Shown here in pieces: positions 57,401 through 64,000 of a stretch of 64,000 nucleotides of DNA; positions within the stretch are counted from its first letter, which is position 1, and each line of letters starts with the position of its first letter. A program made the position numbers and the translations under genes. A model generated the notes under the pieces. The model was not told the origin of the DNA. It saw only the letters and a program-made list of their open reading frames with translations, and did no database searches. The stretch is from Polyporus tsugae (taxonomy: Eukaryota; Basidiomycota; Agaricomycetes; Polyporales; Polyporaceae): assembly GCA_024305745.1 (NCBI GenBank), contig JAHRBS010000013.1, positions 868,001 through 932,000 of the forward strand, given 5' to 3'.

Positions 57401-58938
57401 CCCTTTCCGGCGTAGAAGAAGGGATTGTCCGGGAGACAGAACAGGAGAGAGGCCTCCTTCACGACCTGGAAGATCGAGTGCTCGATCGGGGGCGCGTTGG
57501 CACCAGGAAGCGGGTTGAGGTAGAGTGAGATGATCGTGATGCCGTTCGAGAATTGCTCTACGCGCGTGGAGTGTCACCATAGGCGTGGGGACCGGCGCGA
57601 CGAGAAAACACGTACCGACATATTTCCTCGCTGAGTATAGCGAGTAGAAGTGGTACAAGTTGGAGAGCGCGCTGAAGAACTTCTTCGTGCCGCCCATCTT
57701 GTAGCCAATCACGACGCGGCGCTCGCGCGAGCCCTCGACTTCGAAGACCTCGATCACTGGCCCGTATCGCTGCTGGACGCTCCGCATAACGCGCTGGTAA
57801 ATCTCGAGCGTGTTCTCGCTCGCCTTCTCCAAGAAGATCGGGTCTGAGACTGTGCGGATGTCCGTCTTGCTGTTATCGCACGTGCGAGCGTTGAGCGAGT
57901 GGGATAAGAATCAGCATATATGCGCGCATTTAGTGAGAACGTAAAGACACGCACCCATCACTAAGGGTCGACGCAGGTGGCTTCGCCGGGAAGTTGCACT
58001 TCGCCACGAAGTAACACCTGAGCTGCTGGGAGGCGGTCGCGGAGATGCTTCCTTGGGAACGGTAGGTCTCGAGGCGGTACGCGTTTTCGGGCGTCGAGGG
58101 GTCAAGGAAAAGCTCGTCGATGCGGTTCTCACAAGTCGAGCCTGGGCCCTCGGTGGTGGTCATCCCCGGGGAACTCGAGTGGATGAACGTGGCACCGTTG
58201 CCGTTCTCATCGATCTTCTCAAGGTCGATCACGAGCTTCGACGGGTCGTGTTTGGTGTATGCGAGCACCTTCGCGCCGAAGAGCGCAATGATGTGGTCGG
58301 AGATGACCTCGACAGACTCGGCCTGGAAGTACGTATCGTCGATGCCTAGATGCGTGTAGAACCAGTTGACCTCGTTCGCGACAAGCTCGCGGGGAACGAA
58401 GCCCTGCAACGTGTAGAGGATGTATTAGTTCATGCGATGGATTATGTTGAACAATAGATAGATCCGCCGCCATAGTCCGCCGCCGACGCGCGGGGAATTC
58501 GCAATCATCTCAAGATGGTGTCCGACTCGTGCGGACACTTTCTCAAATTGCATCTTATCCCGTAGCTCCGTAAAGCATACCATAGCACGGCACGACCTCC
58601 AGACGCGTCCATCACGAAGGACTTTCACCGGGAACGCTACAAGGGCTGGGTACAGGGCGCGCCGGCATTGCCGCCGCTACAGATAAGGCACCGGGGCAGG
58701 AGAGATCCGGTGGGCGGGGCAGGGAGGGAGAGACCGCCGGAAGGCGGGAACGCACCTTTGCGGCAACAGTGGCTTGGACCTTTGCGCGCTGCTCCTCCTT
58801 GCCCTTGAATACAGGCGTGGTATAGCCGGGGACGTTCTTGAGACGTTGGATGACGTCCGCATGTTGTCCCGGAACCTGAAGGTGGCCCGTGGCGTCGGCG
58901 TCCGCATGGGCAGAGTTTCTGCTCGGTGGGGTGGACAT
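54402..58938 (-). CDS. GDH2: NAD-specific glutamate dehydrogenase
   Basis: Large fungal NAD-dependent enzyme converting glutamate to 2-oxoglutarate and ammonium, used when amino acids serve as carbon or nitrogen source. ATG at 58938 starts MSTPPSRNSAHADADATGHL. Next exons give FVPRELVANEVNWFYTHLGI and the long N-terminal regulatory part. The catalytic part includes FRGFHIRFKDVARGGIRIVM near 56530, NYSINQRMLFDENYALAS, EGGAKGTILPS near 56270, LLFFGPDEGTADLMDWAA near 56010 and TWWKSFTTGKSAELLGGIPH. The dinucleotide-binding segment GGPDGDLGSNEILL is split over small exons near 55690-55530. The C-terminal exon ends in VDFFHFARDLATAK at 54402. More than 15 exons join in frame. Two exons checked closely (56600-55500) keep all motifs, so the gene should be functional. 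Confidence 0.92.
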
Positions 58939-61156
58939 GGTGGTGTTGAGGATGGTGTACGAGAGGGTCGCGCACGACGTGTTCAAGGGGGTAAGTCTGG
59001 GAAAGGGGGAACGGGGAGATGGAATGCGGAGAGGAGGAGATTGGGTGTCAGCATTTTATATAGGACAAGAGGATGTGCGCGGTACGTTTGGGGGTCCAGA
59101 TGGCACAGGCGCCCAGGCGAACTACAAGCCAATGTCGAAGCGCGCGGAAGATCCGCCTTCGGCAGATTGCCGACAACATTCCTTGACTCTCGCCACTGGC
59201 GATCGTCGTCCCCGAAGGTCCCGTCCACGCCGTCCAAGGCGACCTCGTCGTCACCGACCAACCACCGCGCACCTCCGGGGTTTCCTCTCGCTCTATCTCT
59301 TTGTTCTCGCAGTCTGTCTGACATGTGCCCGCTGCAACCGCGGAGCACGTCCGAGTCTCGAGCCCCGACCAATGACCAAGAATACGTTGCATCTTCCCCC
59401 ACACCGGAACACGATCATGCACTCACAGCCCTCCGCCGCGCTCGCGGTGGGGGTCAGAAGATCCGGCACGCCCCCCGCCCCCACAGGCATTGTCAGGCCA
59501 CCATCATCCGTCTCGTCGTTTCGGCCGGTCCATGACCAAGACAGCGTGACTGCCAGCCAGTCGCACCCGCGCGCCTCGATCCCCGTCCCTGCCTTTCGGG
59601 CTCTGCCCTTTCTGTCATGACATAACTTTTGCTCATCGTCGCCTTGACTGCCACCCTGTGCGGTACGCGCAACGTCGTCTCCGGATCCGGATCCTATGTT
59701 GTACTTATCACCGTGCCAACCGGGCTCCTGCCTGTGCATCCTCTGTTTGTTCTCGCTGTCTGTGCGGTGTACACTTCCGTCGGACGCAGGTCGGACGACA
59801 TGCTCCGGGAAACTTGAAAGGACGCGCCACCGGATGACCGAGCCGGCCCCCGCACTCGCTTCAAGCTCGGCTCAACCACTCCTCCAAGCTCAAGCTCGGA
59901 AATTTATGGTCTCCGCACAACATTAATCTTTCCCTCGCGGTCGCAGTCTGAGTTTAGGTTCCGGTTACTACCCCAGGGACCTCTCGACTGCGCGACCGTT
60001 TATGAGGAGGCCAAGAAAGGTGCGTCTGCGACGCGATATCTCCGCTTCGTAGGGCCGACCGTCTACATTAGCAGCTGTACACAACGTGCACTGAGGACCC
60101 TATTCTTCACTAAAGACGAGTGTCAATCCATGAATGGCGAGGCTCGGCGAAATTATGGCGTGAATGTATGGATCAGCAGAGGCCGAGCGATGGGGTACAG
60201 TTTAGCAACGCCTATGTTCGCTGCCATGGTCATATGCCTACACATTCTCGTCATCGTGCGCAATTGCCGACGAATACACATGGGCCTGCTTGGTAGCCGA
60301 CTAGTGGTACTCATTCGCGTCCTCAGCTGCAAACCTTCGGGCGTGCGAGACTCCTTGCCCTTGTGATGCGTGCTCATGGCCGCGTCACCCCACGGGCCAC
60401 CTCGCCGGTGACAATGAGTTTTGGATTTCCTACTCAACCTGCTTTTCAAACCAATTTCACCATCCGGTTCAGTCAGTTCCCACTCTATATACTGTATATA
60501 CGAATTCAAAGTTATTTGGGCATCCTTTTTGGATCTCGTCCCGGTCAGTGGCCATGGCACCATTTCATCTGCCACCAAGTTGCACCATACAACACCGGAA
60601 TCGTGATGAGAGTCCGAGGTATCCGTTGAGGAATCTCCAGGGATATGGGTATATCACAAGCAGAAAAAGGGTACGTGCGAAGAACCATTGATATGGGTAA
60701 TGGAAGGAGAGAGACCTTGAAGTCGCGTACGACAAGTTGGCCGTCGCGCAGCTCACCAGCATCTGTGGCCAATCGTTGTGCCCCATCGACGAGTTATAGA
60801 TACGACAGCAAGTACACACAATCGACTCACAAGGTGGTTCGTAGACGAAACCGCCAAGCTCCCACGGATGGGCGCATATGGATGAGCGTGGTGGTAGAGG
60901 AAACCAAAGCTTCAAGTCCATAGGTACTCCGGCGTGTACAACTGTGGCGTTGAAAAACTTTTGACTTCTAGTGTTTGAAATATAGACAACATCGAACAAA
61001 GCAAAGCAAAGCGCAGTACACCCTCAACATCGAGACATGTTTTACATCTATGTTAGCGATTATTCCATCCCCTTCCTCGTCCTACGCGTGAAAAGATGCC
61101 AAGCCCCGCCCGCTGCATCAACACTTTTGAACACCAACGCGCACCACCACCATGAC
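58939..61156. other. Intergenic, no supported gene
   Basis: About 2.2 kb between NAD-GDH and the short-chain dehydrogenase. The first 150 bp hold the GDH promoter. Frames at 58980-59620 and 60150-61000 are open but lack motifs or ATG starts. Confidence 0.4.
59054..59062 (-). promoter_or_regulatory. TATA box of NAD-glutamate dehydrogenase
   Basis: TATATAAAA on the minus strand, about 115 bp upstream of the ATG at 58938. Confidence 0.55.
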
Positions 61157-62689
61157 CTAGTCAAGGGACGCAAGACCATCGCGGACGTACTCCTCGAAGA
61201 GCGCCTTGTAGTCGCGGTGCCAACGCGAGAGCGCAGGACGGCCCTCTGCAACGTCTCCCGCGCCCCACATGATCCGCAGCTGGTCGACTTGGCGGCGCGT
61301 CTCGCCGTCCGGGCAGACGATGTAGAACTTGCCTTGACGGACCTTGTCAAGCTGCAGGTGGTATACGCGGACCGGCGCGTAATTAGAGCTTGGACATGCT
61401 GCACACGGGAAGACACAAGGACGGGCGTGCGTACCATGTAGAGTACGGTCTCCTGCGCGGTCCACGCACCCTGAGGCTTCTCCTTGCCGGAGTTGGCACC
61501 GGTCATGCCAGTCCACGTCCAACCCGGACTGCAAAGATAGCAGTGTGAGCACACGCATATTTGCGGTATCGATCAGGGGGAGATAAGTTACGACGCCGAC
61601 ACATACATAAGCAGATGGGCGGTGAGGTTAGCGTGAGCGGTTTCCCGGAGCTCATGGGAGAGGCTCTCTGTGAGAGACTTGACGGCAGCCTTTGTTGCAT
61701 TGTACGAAGGGTTTCCACTTTGGAGCACCGCATGGTCAGCGCGGGCGATTCGCGGGACGAGGTGAGAAATAGAAAGGGAGCTTACGGCGGGTTCGTGATA
61801 CCTTGCTTCGATCCCGTGTTGATGATCACGGCCGGGTTCTCCTGGTGGAGCATAAGTGGGACAAACGTGTGCTGCACGTTGAGAACGCTAAACCCGCGTG
61901 AGCGAGGAACCGTCAGTGTCGGGCCGATCACAGAAGGAACAGGCACGCACCCGAACACGTTCACGTCGAAGACCTTGCTCCAGTTGTCGAGGCCGCCCCA
62001 GGACGCGCCTTTGGTCCCGACGGCGGCGTTGTTCATGAGCACACCGACCTGCACGAGCAGACAAGAGAGCCGTGTGAGGTCATCGCCGCTCGCCGCATAC
62101 AACCCCCGCCGGCCTCGCCCGCCGATGGAGACGACACGGCGTCACACAGACAGCGGTCGATGAGAAGAGGAAGGAAAGGGGAATATGGATGGGGATTCAG
62201 GGAACGGGATGGAAGCGACGATGGTGCATGGTCGGAGAGAGCTAGAAGCGAGCTAGCTCACCTCGCCCCACGCCTCGTACACTCTATCGCGCAGCCGCTC
62301 GACCTCGTCCAGCTTCGTCACGTCGGTCGCCAGCGCGATGACGTTCGCGTCGCCGACGATCCGTGCAACCTCCTTCGCGGTCCCGCTCAGCCCCTGCTCG
62401 TCCACGTCCGCTATTGCGATCTTCAGCCCGATCCTGCGCAGAGCGAGCATCAGCACATCGGGTGCGGTTCTGGTTCTGGGTGCACGATCGATTGGCGGCG
62501 GAGGAAGACTCACTTTGCAAGCTCTATTGCGGCCGCGCGGCCGATACCGCTGCCGGCCCCAGTGATGACGGCGACGCGGCCTTCGTGGATGACCGGGTGG
62601 ACCTCGTCGTCCATGGGCGCGACTGGGTCGTAGACATTCGGCCGCAGTGGGGAGGGCCTACGGCTGGAGTTGGCGGAGGCGAGGACCAT
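61157..62689 (-). CDS. Short-chain dehydrogenase/reductase (classical SDR)
   Basis: NAD(P)-dependent oxidoreductase with a Rossmann fold. ATG at 62689 starts MVLASANSSRRPSPLRPNVY, and VAVITGAGSGIGRAAAIELA is the dinucleotide-binding motif TGxxxGIG. Next exons give IGLKIAIADVDEQGL, LATDVTKLDEVERLRDRVYE, VGVLMNNAAVG (the NNAG-type motif) and VIINTGSKQGITNPP. The active-site segment SYNATKAAVKSLTESLSHEL (YxxxK) spans about 61680-61640. PGWTWTGMTGA follows, and the C-terminus is LASLD at 61157. Six or seven short exons join in frame. Asp at the end of the second beta strand (IADVDE) suggests NAD preference. Substrate unknown. Confidence 0.87.
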
Positions 62690-63623
62690 GGTATAAATAT
62701 GACAGTTGTAAGAAAGAGAGAGAGGAAATTGGGGAGACCGGGAAGAACAGTGTGAAGCCTTTGCTGTGGTTTATATAACTAGGGTGGGATGACGTCGGGG
62801 GCAGTTGATCTGGTCTTGTGCTGGTCTGGTGCAAGTCTGGTGCCATTCTCCCTGCCACTGTCCGGGGTGCTCGCCCTTCTTTCCCTAGGCTCGAGTGACC
62901 CTCTGCAAGCGGCAATTCTGCCTCTATGCAGTTTATGAGAACTCTATGAGAACATACTTAGGGGCATGCATGGAACGGAACTGCGCCGAGTAAGTATGCT
63001 CAAAAATTTGCGAGGTTGTCTCGAGCTTTGACCCCGGCCCCCGAACACCCCGTTTCACCGTTTTAGCATGCGCAGCTCGGGCACCTCTCGCATATATACT
63101 TCAAACTTTGTCTTTACATTATCTCAGGGCCTCGGCCTCACGGGCAGCCTGCAATATATAATAATATACGACTGGTTGATCGTAGGAGGAAGAAAATAGT
63201 AAAAGCAGTGGTCTGGATCGTTGAGAACTTGAGTCGTTCTCCGCGAGCTCGAGCTCGAGTGAGTCTCCAAATTCGAACGTTCTTATATGCGCTCTGAACC
63301 GCGCGTACCTGATCCATTCCTTGACGGTACGTGGACGCCCCACTAGTACAGTACTGCAGCTGGTCGGATGACAAAACATGCACTTGCCGGTGAGGAGGAC
63401 TCAGAAACGTTGCGGTCATACGAGCTCGAGGTCCATGCGGCACGCGGACGGTCTAACGTCTTAGTATAAGACTACTCGAGTCTCGAGGTGGTTTGTGGCC
63501 CACGCGTTGAACTACTTAAACTTGATACACAAAGTGAGGTGGGATGTGGGGAGCGGTGTAGGATACGATGTAATCTAAGTACGGTATTAACGACAATAGT
63601 GTCAGGCAAATACTTTTGGGGAT
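62690..63623. other. Intergenic, no gene seen
   Basis: SDR promoter and the 3' flank of MIA40. Apart from the TATA box below, nothing was recognised. Confidence 0.45.
62770..62777 (-). promoter_or_regulatory. TATA box of the SDR gene
   Basis: TATATAAA on the minus strand about 81 bp upstream of the ATG at 62689. Confidence 0.55.
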
Positions 63624-64000
63624 CTAATGTGAAGCAGAAGATGCAGGCTCCCGAGGCTTGCTCTCCTGTTCCGTCGGAGACGGAGACGCGGCCTCGGAAC
63701 GTTCGGAAGACGCGTCGATTGGCACGTTTGCGGGCTCGGCAGCATCGGGGGTCGGGAAAGAAGATGCTGGGTCCAGGACGAGCCCTTCTTCGTCCTCGTC
63801 CTCGTCGTTCATGATGTCTGCCGCACAGAGGCGCATGCTTGAGCATAAAAATGTTGACAAGACGAAACAGGACACGTACCGTCTCCATAGACATCAGGGT
63901 GCTCCCGGAAACACTCCTGCATGGCCTTGAACTTCTCCACACAGTCGATGCCCTTCGGGTCCGCCTCTGAGAAGACGAAACACGAAAAGGCCTCGCGGAA
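63624..64000 (-). CDS. MIA40: Mia40 intermembrane-space import oxidoreductase, 5' end outside window
   Basis: Mitochondrial intermembrane-space protein that oxidises and traps imported small cysteine proteins. From the right edge the minus strand reads FREAFSCFVFSEADPKGIDC then VEKFKAMQECFREHPDVYGD. This is the conserved core with the second CX9C motif (C-VEKFKAMQE-C), and the first motif's leading cysteine lies beyond the window. A short intron (GTACGT near 63880 to CAG near 63816) precedes the last exon, DIMNDEDEDEEGLVLDPASS. An acidic Ser/Pro/Glu tail ends in SASH at 63624. The catalytic CPC motif and N-terminal targeting or anchor part would lie past 64000. The acidic tail is typical of fungal homologues. 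Confidence 0.87.

Noticed and set aside
58980..59620. Plus-strand frames upstream of NAD-GDH
   Set aside because: Low-complexity Arg/Pro/Ser text overlapping the GDH promoter; no motif.
60153..60999. Minus-strand frames between GDH and SDR
   Set aside because: The longest begins with TTG, no motif was found and no exon structure makes sense.
1..64000. CRISPR arrays, operons or other prokaryotic systems
   Set aside because: Intron-rich eukaryotic genes throughout, and no spaced direct-repeat array was seen.

Overview
The window reads as nuclear DNA of a filamentous basidiomycete, most likely an Agaricomycete of the polypore type. Genes are GC-rich and split by many short introns of about 50-65 nt with GT...AG ends. 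A tRNA-Leu carries a short intron, and the housekeeping proteins (NOT2, RPC9, NAD-glutamate dehydrogenase, Ent3-like epsin, TRK potassium transporter, Mia40) are fungal in character. The species cannot be named from this sequence alone.

Layout. 0-1.3 kb: 5' part of a secreted type-B carboxylesterase (-). 2.5-5.8 kb: TRK potassium transporter (-). 5.9-6.0 kb: intron-containing tRNA-Leu(CAG) (-). 7.2-9.6 kb: intact carboxylesterase (+). 10.6-11.6 kb: broken protein kinase (-). 12.1-13.8 kb: F-box protein (-). 14.1-16.3 kb: broken GH20 beta-N-acetylhexosaminidase (-). 17.3-20.5 kb: NOT2 (-) and RPC9 (+), divergent. 21.2-25.2 kb: remnants of a carboxylesterase, an F-box gene and a GH20 gene. 25.6-28.3 kb: a membrane protein and a disordered protein (-). 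30.6-32.8 kb: Ent3-like epsin (+). 34.3-36.4 kb: intact GH20 (+). 38.6-46.5 kb: a three-layer nest of retroelements. 47.3-48.2 kb: unrecognised gene (-). 48.8-53.3 kb: intact GH20 and F-box genes (+). 53.6-54.0 kb: carboxylesterase 3' remnant (-). 54.4-58.9 kb: NAD-glutamate dehydrogenase (-). 61.2-62.7 kb: short-chain dehydrogenase (-). 63.6-64.0 kb: Mia40, cut by the window edge (-).

The main structure not explained by single genes is a module of carboxylesterase, F-box protein and GH20 hexosaminidase. It occurs three times (7.2-16.3 kb, 21.2-25.2 kb, and inverted at 48.8-54.0 kb) with the same order and relative orientations. Copies have decayed in different ways. The GH20 genes of the first and third copies share a tract of about 0.9 kb that is almost identical, introns included, inside much more diverged flanks. 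This points to recent gene conversion. The partial carboxylesterase at the left edge may belong to a fourth copy lying outside the window.

The second striking region is the transposon nest. A 5'-truncated LINE fragment has a 14-bp target duplication. A 7-kb chromodomain Ty3/Gypsy element (chromovirus) with 5-bp duplications sits inside the LINE tail. A solo LTR of the same family, again with a 5-bp duplication, sits inside the chromovirus pol gene. The two LTRs differ almost only by transitions, many at CpG, which suggests methylation-driven decay. Two perfect or near-perfect inverted repeats (28.6 kb and 38.4 kb) are further unexplained structures.
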